A DNA stretch of 64,000 nucleotides, taken from assembly GCA_036873135.1 (NCBI GenBank), contig JAPTYO010000017.1, positions 5,146,001-5,210,000 of the forward strand, written 5' to 3'. The notes under the pieces are model-generated. The model was not told the DNA's origin and made no database searches. It was given only the letters and a program-made list of their open reading frames with translations. A program made the translations under genes and the position numbers. The DNA comes from Clarkia xantiana subsp. parviflora. Taxonomy: Eukaryota > Streptophyta > Magnoliopsida > Myrtales > Onagraceae. Positions 1 through 11,083 of this stretch are shown piece after piece (positions within the stretch are counted from its first letter, which is position 1; every line of letters starts with the position of its first letter).

Positions 1-528
1 ACATACTATGTCCAAATTGGGGTATGGCACATATGGATTTAGGGTCAGGCCGAAATCACCATGAGCCATGCGTGGCCCATGTGGGCTAGCCCAATTGGGA
101 CACTAGGCCCGACCGAATATGTGAGTAAACCCACATAGGGTTTTGCTCACATCCTCTTATAAATAAGAGGTGTTAGAGATTTCTTAGGTTGATCATTCTC
201 TCCCCTTTTAGTAGGCTCAAATAATTCCCCTCTCCTTGTACTTTAAGGGTTCGGCCGAACCATATACTTCATAAGTAGGTGCCGAATCACTTCAAGTAAT
301 TCACCACGTAGATCCATCCAGCAACAGGATTGAAAAAGGCTTTGCTGTGGAGACCATTGCCTTCAAATTGCCTCCTTAACAAGAGTCAGACGAAGGACCT
401 AGTCCACCAATTTGTGAATTCCCGTTGACGTCTTGGGTTATGGATCGTGTAAAAAGGTATTTGCATCTTTCCGCTGCGTATTAGTTAACTGGCATGTACC
501 TCCGTATTAATTATCCCAAAAACCAACA
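1..528 (+). repeat. 5' LTR of copia W (left end outside window)
   Basis: The right end reads aaccaaca, a CA terminus, followed at once by the primer binding site. A TATA box (ttataaataa) lies at 156-167. A segment near 460-480 (ttccgctgcgta) matches the same LTR region of copia X, Y and Z, so these LTRs are related. Confidence 0.75.
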
Positions 529-541
529 GTGGTATCTGAGC
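529..541 (+). other. Primer binding site, tRNA-iMet type
   Basis: The sequence tggtatctgagc begins two bases after the LTR. It differs by one base from TGGTATCAGAGC, the usual plant copia primer site complementary to the 3' end of initiator tRNA-Met. Confidence 0.85.
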
Positions 542-2199
542 TTGTGTATGGTGTTCATGATTTTAATAAAAACGTAATTTTTTTAAATCAAAATTGGACT
601 TTGGATTTTTGATCGAGGTAAAATTTGATCTAGAAACTTTCCCACTAAATCCTAAGGGCCATGGCTGTGCCACCAGCGACGGTAGCCTCCCACGCCGGCG
701 CAGGCACATGACGGCTAGGGTTAGTGGTTTCGAGGTCAAATTGCGACATTAATTAACGATATATTATGTGCATATTTTAGGGATATTGGAATATTTTGTG
801 ATAATTAGTTACCTTAAAAGATTGAGAAAATATATTTACAGATAGATTTTATCATTAATAGAGAATCAAATCAGTTAAATATATATTGCGCATTAATTAT
901 ATGTAGGGTGATATCTATTATAATTAATATTACTTGACCGCTAAGTTAGGTTTTTGGCTGATATGAAACCCTAATTAGCCACCAAGTAATTAGGATTCCA
1001 AACCAGGTCGGTTTGGGCCGGAACCCAAATGCGCAACTGGGCTAGGTCGACCGAGTCGGATGACCGAAGTGGGATATGAACCGGTTCGGTTTGGATCCCA
1101 CCAGGACGGGCCAACCCGACCCGGTATTTTCAATCGGTCCGACCCGGAATTCTCAATCGGTCCGACCCGGATCAGGTCGGGTTGGATCAGGTGGGCTAAT
1201 GGGTCAGATCAAACCCGACCCGGTTCGAGTAAAAATAGACGGAAATAAACCTAATTGAACCGGACCGGTCAAACCGGGTTGACAGGACAGGTCGGACTGG
1301 GTTGAGTGAACCAGACCAGTTTAACCAAACCTATTTAACCGGACTGGTTCGGGTCGACTAAATTTAGGTTGGGTTAAATTTAAAATCCAAATGTTTTTTA
1401 ACTTTAATATTACCTACACAGTGCGAATTGGTTTGATATTTACACGTTTTAATCAAAGCTGATGCATAGTTTCTGTTATGGGGATGGATCTCGGAAATTG
1501 CATGGTTTTGGAACTGAATCATTTTATGGGCTGAATTGTAATTTTTATATATTGATATGAATGCATGTTAGAATTGAATCTTGACTATGACAAACTAGCT
1601 GGATATTGCATGTTTGGGGGTAGAGCCATGTTGTCAATTAATGAGTTGCGTGCTAGGATAGACATGCTATGCTGAGTGATCTTGAAAGGATCCATGTCTA
1701 GATGTACACATGATTTTGAAAACATGAATTTCAAGTAATCCCCAAATATTTTAAAACGATATTTAGTCACCAAATATGCATGTTTGATGTGGAGTGACTA
1801 CGCATGATGCTTATGCATGATAGTTTCAGGATATGACCGCAAGCGATAGTCTACTAGTGAAGTAGAATTATGTATGCTTGCTTGAGAATTCCTCGGAACA
1901 TTTTAAAAAAGGTATTGGGAAAGCCAAGATCGGGTGTATGTAAAAACTCTCTATTTCGGTTAAATTAGCGACTAAACCATTTTTCAAAGAGACTGATCTA
2001 TTAGAAAGGAGACGTCGGGAGTGTGAACTCTTACACTGCCCCCTTCCATTGGTTTACTGGAGGTTTGTTAGGCTAGATGACTGAGGAATCATTGTCAGTC
2101 GCTTCCTATCTCATAGATATCTGATGTAAGAAATTCTTTTCAAAATGTTTTAAATTGTCACCCTGATTTTCGCAACTGTTTGTAAATGTGTTAGTTCCA
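542..2199 (+). other. Untranslated leader of copia W
   Basis: No gene is supported here. Between about 1000 and 1370 the leader is packed with degenerate ggttcgg / gacccgg words in both orientations. The part from 1390 to 2190 matches, inverted, the leaders of copia Z (8060-9000) and copia Y (59700-60550). Confidence 0.65.
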
Positions 2200-2826
2200 A
2201 TGGCTGATAGATTGCAATTATATACTCCTCGCAATCTCGATGTTAATTATGATGAATGAAATGCTTATGTGTTGAACCTCCTCTCTACTGCGGATGTTGA
2301 CCAATGCATAAATCCAAAAGCGGAGAGGACACCTACGGATAAATATGGTAGTTCTTACCACTTTGATGATGAAAGGTCGGGCAAAGATCATATTGCGAAA
2401 GGGTTGATCTATTCAACCCCGACAGCTGAAATTGAGGAGCATTTCATGAACATCAGTGCATTACACCTTTGGTGTGCCTTACACCTTCGTTTCGCTGAAG
2501 GAAAGGCTGCTAAAGCTAGAAACCTAATGGTTAAATATGATGGTATTCTCCGCAGGGATTCCGGTGTAAAAGTTGATCATGACCCTGATGACGAAGGGGA
2601 TGCGTGGCAAAGGATTCATCTCATAATGAAAAGGTTCCCTCTCTCGTGGTTCGTCGACGACAATAGGCTCACACGTCTGATCAAATCGATTAAGACAACT
2701 GTGGATCTGTTTGAAGGTGGCTATGATAGAGAAACCTCCATCTCTGATGAATCCTATGAGTCGAAGGAAAACTTCTCTCATATGCGCATGATGCTAAAAG
2801 AATCGAGCAAAAAAATGTCAAAATGA
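2200..2826 (+). pseudogene. copia gag remnant
   Basis: The frame begins at ATG 2200 with MADRLQLYTPRNLD and has an in-frame TGA at 2257-2259; it is then open to 2826 (about 208 codons in all). The start matches the gag remnant of copia Z on the other strand (shared YxPRNLD and YDE). A central stretch, KRFPLSWFVDDN, is reminiscent of the UBN2-type gag domain of copia elements, which packages RNA into virus-like particles. No CCHC zinc knuckle is visible. The assignment rests on position after the leader and on similarity among copies. Confidence 0.55.
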
Positions 2827-3480
2827 AAATCTCATGAGTCACAACACCATGGATGAAGTGCGTCTTAGGTACGCCTCGTTTGCCATGTAGATAATGTTGT
2901 AAAAGCTTCTATTCTGACACAGATTATTTGATGTGATTCACTCGTGAATTTTTCCAGGTGTGGTGTTCGACATGGCTTGGAGTTCTTGACTATCTTTCCC
3001 CTTTGTTGCTGCATTATGATCAAGGACCTTATCATTGTCATTCCATCTTTCATTGTTTATTTGAATTGATGACTTTGGTTGTTTGTGCTTCAGTTTATTG
3101 AATAAAGTGATTGTCATTGAGATTGAATGCGATTCAATTCGAAGTAAAAATTACTTATCAATCCATCGACCCATTCAAAGGGGTCGAGCTGAACGAAATC
3201 CGGTAATAGGGATTGGAAACCAAAATTTCGGCCAGATCAAAGAGGTCGAATGAAAGAAACAGTTAACACACTCCATCATCATTAGTAACCCATCGATTGC
3301 GTAACTAGATCGAATGATTTAGTTTACTTATTTGTTATTGTAACGACGAACATGTATGACCCTGATGATTAAATTGTGGAAACGAAACGATTTCACCGAG
3401 GGTAACACATGTGTGTGGTGCGCGCAATGCACTGATTCCGTGTAAAATCGGAACACATCGATTCAAAGTATAAATTTAAC
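2827..3480 (+). other. Conserved non-coding block between gag and integrase (copia W copy)
   Basis: No open frame is visible. The block includes words such as tgtggtgttcgacatg, cattgattttggttgtttgtg-like sequence and a run on tcgacc. The same block occurs inverted in copia Z (6620-7330) and copia Y (58400-59000), always between the gag remnant and integrase, where protease would be expected. Confidence 0.55.
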
Positions 3481-3489
3481 GGAAAATGT

Positions 3490-3990
3490 ATAATTATGAA
3501 GCTCAAAATAACTTTCATTGATGACTTTACCCGTATGGGTTTACTCATCTGATTACTCGTAAATCCGAGGTCATTGAATGTTTTAAGAGCTATCTCAGTC
3601 TCGTAGAGAATCAGCTGGAACGTAAGGTGAAAACCTTACGAATAGACAGAGGGGTGAATACCTCTCAAATGAGTTTGAGAAGTTATGCAATGAAAAGGGT
3701 ATTGTCAGTCAAACGACGATCCCTTATACGCCACAATAAAATGGTGTGGCGGAGTGACGTAATCGTAAACTCTTGGACATGGTAAGAACCATGATGTTGC
3801 AAGCTCAACTTATGATCTCCTTTTGGGGTGATGCGTTGTTGACTGCTACTCGTGTAGTAAACCGTGTACCTAAAAAATCGGTGGACATGACACGATATGA
3901 GTTGTGGACTGGTAAAGAGGTGGATCTTACCAGGCTGCAACCTTGGGGTTGCGCAGCATACAAGTGTTTAGGTGTTACTTCAAAACTCAA
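3490..3990 (+). pseudogene. copia integrase core remnant
   Basis: Fragments in shifting frames spell the copia integrase core: FIDDFTR near 3515, an RTDRGGE-like stretch near 3640, TIPYTPQ*NGVAE near 3715-3755, then LDMVRTMMLQAQ, SFWGDALLTATRVVNRVP and WGCAAY up to about 3960. Integrase joins element DNA to the host chromosome using a D,D-35-E triad. Stops TAA (in Q-NGV) and TGA (after VAE) plus frameshifts break it. Homology ends at the head-on junction with copia Z. Confidence 0.8.
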
Positions 3991-4015
3991 AATGTTATTG
4001 ACACAATACAATCCT

Positions 4016-5400
4016 CCTAAACCTTACACAGTATAAGTATTTTGACATGCTTTTCAAAAACTTCCCTGCGTAAAGGTTTGGTCAATGGGTCTGCCACCAT
4101 ACTCTCAGAGTATAAGTATTATAATGTGATTAATTTGTCTTCTACCACACTTTTCGGATAATTATATTTAATATCAATGTGTTTTGTCCTATTATGGTAC
4201 TTTGGATTCTTATCTGCTGCTATTGCTTCTTGAATGTCTGAGTAAAACCTCACAGGTTTAATCCAGTCCTCGACGTCAAGCAGAGAAGTCAAGAGTCTCA
4301 TTAGCTAGACAACTTCATGTGCATTCTTAGAGAGGGCCACAAATTCGGATTCCATCTGGACAGCACGACACGAGATTTCTTCTTGCTCATCCATAAAATG
4401 ACGGCATTAGCAAGGAGAAATAATCCTCCTGAGGTGGACATACGATCATCTGGATCGCCACCATGGTCGGCGTCACTGAACCCAGTCAATTCTAGCTTAC
4501 TACCCTCATAGCACAGTCCGTAGTCGGGAGTTCCTTTTAGATATCGAATTATTCATTTAACAGATCATAATTGTTGATATCCAGGGTCTGACTGGAAATG
4601 TGCTACTAAGCCCACAACGTAACAGATATTCGGACGAGTGCATTGCAATGCGTACATCAGACTACCAACCATACTGAGGTTCTCTGCACTTTTCATATAT
4701 TCCCGCTCCCCCTGGTCTTTTGGGTCATCACGCTTCGACAGCGCACACCCATACACGACCGACATATCCACATGTTTGGCATCTTGGAGATTGAAGCTTC
4801 TCAACAATTTGTTGATATAGTCCTCTTGAGAAAGACATAGTTTACGAGCTGTCCTATCCCAAGCGTTCTTAATGCCTATGATGTAGGCGGCTTCTCCCAT
4901 GTCCTTCATCTCGAAAACAGGTGCCAGCCAGGCCTTTGATCAATTTAAATAACTCACGTAGTTCGCGGCAATGAGTATGTCATCGACATATAACGTCAAG
5001 ATAACGTACTTCGACTCAGAGGTCTTAGTGTACACGCAGGGTTCCTCGTGAAGATTCACGAATCCGTTGCCAACGTTTTCCTCGTGGAACCCGCGGTACC
5101 ACTGCCGGGACGGTTGTTTAAGACCATAGATCGATCTTTGGTGTTTACAAACTTTATGTTTGTTTCAACGAAACCCTCTGGTTTTCCATATAGATCTGTT
5201 CCTCCAGATTTCCATGAAGGAATGCTGTCTTAACATCCATTTGGTGCAGCTCCAGATCGAGGCTCGCAACCAGGGCCAAAATAGCCCATACTGTGGTATA
5301 ACGCACAGTCGGTGAGTATGTCTCATCAAAGTCCACTCCGTGGATTTGGGTATATCCTTTCACAACCAATCGAGCTTTTTAACGCTCAACGTTTCTATCA
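4016..5400 (-). pseudogene. copia reverse transcriptase and RNase H remnant (Z)
   Basis: Minus-strand fragments in order are DVKTAFLHGNLEEQIYM (about 5190-5250), LYVDDILI with the RT catalytic YVDD (about 4975-5000), KDMGEAAYIIGIK and CLSQEDYINKLL (4565-4909), SMVGSLMYALQCTRPNICY, then RNase H pieces DADHGGDPDDR (about 4450) and NRTKHIDIKYNY (about 4170). The product would copy element RNA into DNA and remove the RNA strand. Several frameshifts and stops split it, and the normal WMSKKQ segment is mutated. Copies in copia X and Y give the same order. Confidence 0.85.
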
Positions 5401-6240
5401 GCAGTAAGTTTCAATTTTAGAACCCACTTAGCCCCTATTGCTTCGCGGTTAGCAGGCAAATCAACTAACGACCACACCAAATTCTTTCATAGAGGTAATC
5501 TCTTACTCCATTGCTTTCTTCCATTCTATCGCTTGAGGTCTTTCCAACGCTTGTTTAACCATTATCGGGTCATCAACCGAAGTTAGGGTGAACAGTTCAC
5601 CCTTCTCGATGGGATACTTCTTAGGAGAAATTCGGTGCCCTTGACTACGTCTAGGTCAATATTCCCATCTTCAATTTGAACTACACTCCCACTAGGAACA
5701 ATGCTCCCACTCGGAACAACACTCTCGCTGGGAACAAGGGCGTTGCTTGAACCTTTAACTACAACTTTTCTTGTTCGACCTATTGGTCTCGGGATTCTAC
5801 CTCCGAGATGAATTCCGGGGTTACTAGGACCAGGAACCAAGTCAGTTTTCCCACTGTTTCCAGGTAGTTGAGGTATTATAGGATTCTCATCCCATAGTTC
5901 AACAACGTGATGATCTGGTTCTACTTGATTCGCACCTGCAGCAACAGTGATCTGCGTGGTATTGACTCATCCCAATGGATTTATTATGAAAATGTCCCCA
6001 TTCTCATTTACCATGTCGTTCACTGGTGTTGCCGCCTCAAATCTCCCACTCGAAGTAAGTGAGACCTGAACATCATCATCCTGTTCTAGTTCAATTAAGA
6101 CTTCATTCATTTTGATGTTACCAAGCGTTGTAAATTCGTCCTTAAAGAAAGTAACGTCTATGGACTCATGTTCGACCACGAAAACATTATCCTGAGCCGC
6201 CACAAACACGTATCCCTTAGAGCTCACGGAGTATCTTATA
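5401..6240 (-). pseudogene. copia integrase-RT connector region (Z)
   Basis: Two minus-strand open pieces (5583-5840 and 5967-6227) cover the variable linker between integrase and RT. They include repeated VPSxSVVPSGS-like segments and the GRI/RPIGRTRK region. It is assigned by position and by match to copia Y (56900-57790), not by a catalytic motif. Confidence 0.55.
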
Positions 6241-6620
6241 AATATACTCTTTCAGACCTCTAAGTCCCAACTTCCCGAATCGGCTGTCGACCTGATGCGT
6301 GTATGCTGCACAACCCCAAGGTCACAGCCCGGTAATTACCAGTCCACAGCTCATATGGTGTAGTGTCCACCGACTTTGTAGGAACAAGGTTTATTCATGA
6401 GTAGTAGTCAACTACACATCACCCATGAAAGATATCAGAAGTTGAGCTTGCGACATCAAGGTCCTGACCATGTCCTTGAAGTGTTTGATTATGATGCTCT
6501 GCCAATCTGATTCATTAGAGGCGTATTCAGGATCGCCGTTTAATCGACAATCCATTTCATTGCATACTCATATTTTGAGGTTTTGTCTACCTCTATTCGG
6601 GCATTAGGTTCTCACCCTTT
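6241..6620 (-). pseudogene. copia integrase C-terminal remnant (Z)
   Basis: The minus strand gives scattered fragments of the same integrase segment seen intact in order in copia W, including the GCAAY-like peptide near 6310 and the VDTTPYELWT-like stretch near 6340-6370. No long frame survives. Confidence 0.5.
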
Positions 6621-7559
6621 GCTCTTTTACAATTCTCTATGAGAAATTGTATGAGTATAAAACCCGAAATGGATATATGCGCAATGAAAAAAAATATAAT
6701 TTATTTACGAGCATTAAATCAAATACTTCATACTAAATTTGTACTTCGAATCGATGTGTGTCCTATATGTCGAAGGAACTGCGCGGCGCGCGCGCGACAC
6801 CAGCTTTTACTCGTGGTGTAATCGTTTCATCTCCATAATTTAAATTTAATCGGTTTCGCACATGTTTGTCGTTACTATTTATTAATTTTAATGGAGTACT
6901 AACAATTGATTATAACTAAACCGCTCGTTTTAGTTATGCAATCAATGGGGGTTACAATGAATTGGACTATGTGTGATCGTCTCATTTATTCGGCCTCTTG
7001 TCCTGGCCAAAATTTTTGTTGTTAATCCGTATATTCAGATTTCGTTCGGATCTATCCCGATGACCGGGTCGATCAATTGATAAGTAAATTCTACTTTTAA
7101 TCGAATTAAATTCAATCTCAATAACAATTACTTTATTCAATCATCTGAAACACAAACAACCAAAATCATCAATTCAATTGAACGATGAAAGATGAAATGA
7201 CAATGTAAAGTTATTGATCTGAAGGTCGCATGTTCGATCCATGCTCATCGCACAGATAGTCAAGAACTCTGAGTCATGTCGAACACCACATCTGAACAAA
7301 TTAATGAGTGAATCACATCAGATGATCTATGTCTGAATAAAACTCTTTACAACTTTATATACATGACAAACGAGGCGTACTAAAGACATGCTTACATCGA
7401 CGGTGTTTGTCCCAACGGATATTCGTTTGGGACCTATGTGGTCCGGTTTTGTCCATGACATATGGAAATCATGGTTGACTTCCCTCGACGTCCTGTGGTG
7501 ATATGTGAAGTTGGTTTCCCTTTTGCCCTGGTTACTGCTCTCGATTAGACTCAAGATAC
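6621..7559 (-). other. Conserved non-coding block between integrase and gag (copia Z copy)
   Basis: No supported gene. From 6780 to 7330 it is the inverted counterpart of 2860-3480. It begins with a gcgcgcgcgac run at 6780-6800. The part 7330-7559 links to the gag remnant. Confidence 0.5.
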
Positions 7560-8056
7560 ACTTAAATTAATTCAATCAAGCAAGTGAGCCCCATCATCGT
7601 CAGAGAACCATGTAAGGGTATACCTCTTCAATATGAGAAATATTCTCCTCCATGTAGACCTTTCATCCTGAAAGTCTCGAGCGACATTACACCAATATCC
7701 ATGGAGAGGAGATCATCATATTCAACCAAAACATTTATAGCTTCCGCATCCTTACTTCCACCGAAGCGGATGCAAAGGAAACACCAAAGCTGTAATGTTG
7801 TGTGGTTGCAATTGAAGTCTCCTTCTTGTCCAAGGTTGAAAATATCACCACTAACGCTTTTAGATCATTAAAGAACCTACTCCAATGATCGGGAAACAAA
7901 TTACCATATTCATCTGTCGGTGTTCTCTCCGCTTTCGGAATCGCAGCAGAGAGGATTTTAACACATACCTATTCAATTCATCATATAAAACACCATCAAG
8001 ATTGCGAGGAATATAGAAATGCACTCTACCAGTCATAAATTCACACATTGACAATC
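7560..8056 (-). pseudogene. copia gag remnant (Z)
   Basis: The minus strand from about 8054 reads MCEFMTGRVHFYIPRNLDG and YDELNRYV, matching the gag start of copia W. The frame breaks after about 60 residues and only short fragments continue to 7560. Confidence 0.55.
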
Positions 8057-9045
8057 ATGCAACAATCAGTGAGACAATAAAATTTGAAAAATGAATTGCA
8101 TACATCGGATATCTATGAGATAGAAGGCGACAAGTAATGATCCCTCAGACATCTAACCAACCCAACCATCAGTAAACCAATGGAAGGAGCACCAGTAAAC
8201 CAATGGAAGGAGGTCTTGAAAGAGTTCACATTACTGACGTCATCTTTTACTATTAGATCGGTCTTTTAAAACAGTTATATTGCTCTCACCGGAACGGGGA
8301 ATTTTAACAGACACCCGACCTTCGCTTTCCCAATACCCTTTTTTAAAACTTTTCGAGAATTTCATGCAAGCATACACAATTCTACTACACAGGTAAATTA
8401 TTATACGCAACCCCATCCAAGAAACAATCCAATCATCATGCATACGCGTCATGCGTCTAACGTTTTGAGGAACTCATGCTAGCATAAATAATTCTACTAT
8501 TCAAGTGAATTATCACAAGCGGCTACATCCTCCACATTCATGCATACGCATCATGCGTGATCACTCCATAACAAACATGCAGATTTGGCGACTGATTTTT
8601 GATTTTAAACATTTGGGGCTGACTTGCAATTCATGCTAATAATCAATCATGCGAACTTCTAGACATGGATTCTAGGAAATAACAACCAACATATCATGTC
8701 TATCCTAGTGCGCAACTCGGTAATTGAAATCTACGGTTTTGCACACAACATGCAATATTCAGCTAGCTTGACTGACATAGTCAAGACGCAATTCTAATCA
8801 TGCAATAATATCAATTAATATAGCAATTGCAATTGAGCCCACTAAATAAGTCAGTCCCAAAATCATGCATATCTGAGATCCATCCCCATAATCGAAACTA
8901 GGCATCAGGTTTGATTATAACGTGAAAATTACAAACCAATTAGCTCAGTGTAGGTAATTTTAAAGTTCAAAAACATTTGGATTTTAAAATTTGACCATAC
9001 TATTTTCAGTTGACTCGGGTCGGTCTGGTGAAAACCGGTCCGACC
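8057..9045 (-). other. Leader of copia Z, distal part
   Basis: No gene seen. It matches (inverted) 1390-2190 and also 59650-60550. It ends in ggtccgacc, where gypsy element 1 inserted. Confidence 0.6.
9041..9045. repeat. Target-site duplication of gypsy element 1, left copy (cgacc)
   Basis: cgacc immediately precedes the LTR terminus TGTTAGG and recurs at 18884-18888 immediately after the other LTR terminus. Confidence 0.92.
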
Positions 9046-9756
9046 TGTTAGGTTATAAGTTTTAGGTCAACGAGTCGTCGGCCTAAATCCTACTCCTCAC
9101 TTGTGAACTAGCGGATCCTGTGCTTCCTGGGTTCGGTCGCTCTGTTCCTTTCCTTCTTCTCCCTTCGCCCTGCAAAAGGGGCAATATCAAGCACGGAGGG
9201 GGGGTGGTGCTTGATGAACCCTCTCCGATGCTTAAGTCAGTACGTCTTCTTTAGAGAGATAAAGTTAGAGAGATGCCAGAGCTAAAATTGCATAAATGGC
9301 CAAGATGATCAAATGAATGGTGGAAGGGTTGTATTTATAGGCAACGGTGTCATTAAGGTGACTTAATGACATCGTTAACCTTTAAACACAATTAATTAGT
9401 CCATGATTACATAATTAAAACCTTAAAGCACGGAGAGATTGGCGGAAATAATCTGAGTGCGGGAGTCGGAAAACGGCGCCGGGGCCCTTGGGGGTGGGGA
9501 GAAAATCCGACCCCCAAGGGTAGGGGTTGGGTGTGGCCACTGGCCACCCAACCCCTCCCTAGGGGAGGTCGGGTGTGGCCACCCGACCTCACCTAGGTGA
9601 GTTCGTCGCGGTCCGGACGAGTATTTCCGCCTCGTCCAGACCGTTGGTGTTTCGGCGGGGTGTTTGAGTCGAAGTTTCGATTTATAATCATTAACGGGGT
9701 GATCGAAATAAAACGATTTGGAAGTCAACGGGTTCAAATTGGGTGTATATCCATCA
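9046..9756 (-). repeat. 3' LTR of gypsy element 1 (711 bp)
   Basis: Begins TGTTAGG and ends CCATCA in plus-strand reading. It matches 18135-18883 with indels, notably a 7-base G run here against 19 there, and it lacks an inverted-repeat segment present in the other LTR. A TATA-like tatttatagg lies near 9332-9343. Confidence 0.9.
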
Positions 9757-9770
9757 CATGCCCCCGAGTC
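9757..9770 (-). other. Polypurine tract region of element 1
   Basis: The minus strand reads actcgggggcatg directly before the 3' LTR, the position where plus-strand DNA synthesis is primed. Confidence 0.55.
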
Positions 9771-10315
9771 AACCAATGGCCTGACCCTTGATTGACTCTA
9801 TTTTAGGATGGTATGACACGCGCAATTTGAAGCCGGGATTTTACCTTTTGTCGGAATCCTTACTTACCCATGGGTGTGTATCTCTGACTCTGCCCCCTGT
9901 CTTATAAGATAGAGGAATTGCAAACGTCAGAATAGCACGGACACGCGTCCAAGCATGTGTCCGTCTGGGATGGAAGTAATAAATTCAATATTACCCCGAG
10001 TTCATACCCGGAAAATATACACATGCTTGGGGATGCAAAATGAATACGGCTAAATGAGTCCATGTTTCAATTTCATGACGGGGTAAGCCTAAGTGGGGAA
10101 ATTTTTTAATTTTGATCCAAAATTTTTCTAAGTATAGGATACTAAAAAATATACCTATAGGATGCTAACTATGGTGGTAATATGTCTAACCATAGTCTAA
10201 GGGGGGGGGGGGGGGGGGGGGTAAAGATGATAGTTTTCCCTTTAACCCTTAGATCTTTTCTAACTTTAAATGGAGGGTTGTGATTATGTCACTTTAAAAA
10301 ACCCTACACCTTTTC
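9771..10315. other. Non-coding spacer with 21-base G run
   Basis: No gene seen. A run of 21 G lies at 10201-10221, flanked by AT-rich sequence. The region lies upstream of the antisense ORF promoter. Confidence 0.6.
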
Positions 10316-10327
10316 AAATATATAGAG
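10316..10327 (+). promoter_or_regulatory. Putative TATA box of antisense ORF A
   Basis: aaatatatagag on the plus strand, followed by a pyrimidine-rich stretch at about 10355-10385 that could hold the transcription start. It is inferred from position upstream of the plus-strand exons. Confidence 0.45.
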
Positions 10328-10379
10328 GAGTAAAGAAATTACCTCACTTAGCCATCATTGTCATCTTTTCCTTTTTTCC

Positions 10380-11083
10380 TCACACTTGGAGACCAAGGGA
10401 GGAATTCTTGCACACCAAGGGAGGGAGGCCGGCCGAAATTCTGGTGGAGGACCAGGAATTCCGACCAGCAGCTCGGGCGAGGAGAGACCAGCGGCACGGG
10501 GCGGAGGCGAGGGGAGGGCCGGCAGAGGACGGCGGCGCGACTCCGGCTGGGCGGTGGCTGGACGAGGGACGGAGCTCGGACCGGCTGGGGCAGGCGACGG
10601 CGAGGCGGGACGTGGGTGGCTCCAACCGGCCGGCATCGGGACGTGGCGAGGGCTAGGCGGCTGAGCCCAGCTCCGGCGACGGCGGGACCAGATTTCCGGC
10701 GACCTCGAAATTTGAATCCCGGCTCCGTTTACCAAATCGGGTCGGGTTTTCCGAAGGTCCGATCTCTTTCCTTTCGTTTAGCATATGAAATGTCAATGCT
10801 TGAATTGCTAATTCTTGATCGCCCATGCTTGATTGCCGATGTTTGATTTGTCGACTTTTGATTGAATATGTGATTGCCGTAGATAACCGCCGATTTGGGG
10901 ATAATTTTTGGCCGCTTGCCCGGAGATAGTTTTTTGCTCGTTTAAACTATTCTCGCTTGAATTTTGACGCCGTGGCACCATTTGCAGGTTGATTTCCATT
11001 GAGGGGCATAATCGTAATTTTGCTCGGGAACCGGTTTTGATTCGAGCAAAATTGCCTGATTTTATCGTTGTAGTGTCCTTAAC
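10380..11083 (+). other. GC-rich leader of antisense ORF A
   Basis: 10400-10700 is strongly GC-rich and then turns AT-rich. Open frames exist on both strands of the GC-rich part but look like composition effects. A possible 5'UTR intron ends at tttgcag near 10987. I read this as untranslated leader, unlike the short leaders of the other three aORFs. Confidence 0.4.

Larger units (their letters stand above)
1..3990 (+). mobile_element. Ty1/copia retrotransposon W, 5' half, degenerate
   Basis: Order on the plus strand is LTR, initiator-Met-type primer site, long untranslated leader, gag remnant, conserved non-coding block and integrase remnant. The element stops inside integrase at about 3960-3990, where the sequence switches to the minus-strand copia Z. 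RT, RNase H and the 3' LTR are missing. The coding parts carry TGA and TAA stops and frameshifts, so it is a dead copy. Its left end lies outside the window. Confidence 0.8.

Noticed and set aside
1060..1258. Overlapping plus-strand frames rich in Arg/Pro/Gly
   Set aside because: Produced by the ggttcgg / gacccgg word repeats in the copia leader; no start context or homology.
10358..10846. 162-codon plus-strand frame, with overlapping minus-strand frames of 124 and 81 codons
   Set aside because: Open frames on both strands of a GC-rich block; Arg/Gly/Pro-rich with no motif. Read as untranslated leader.
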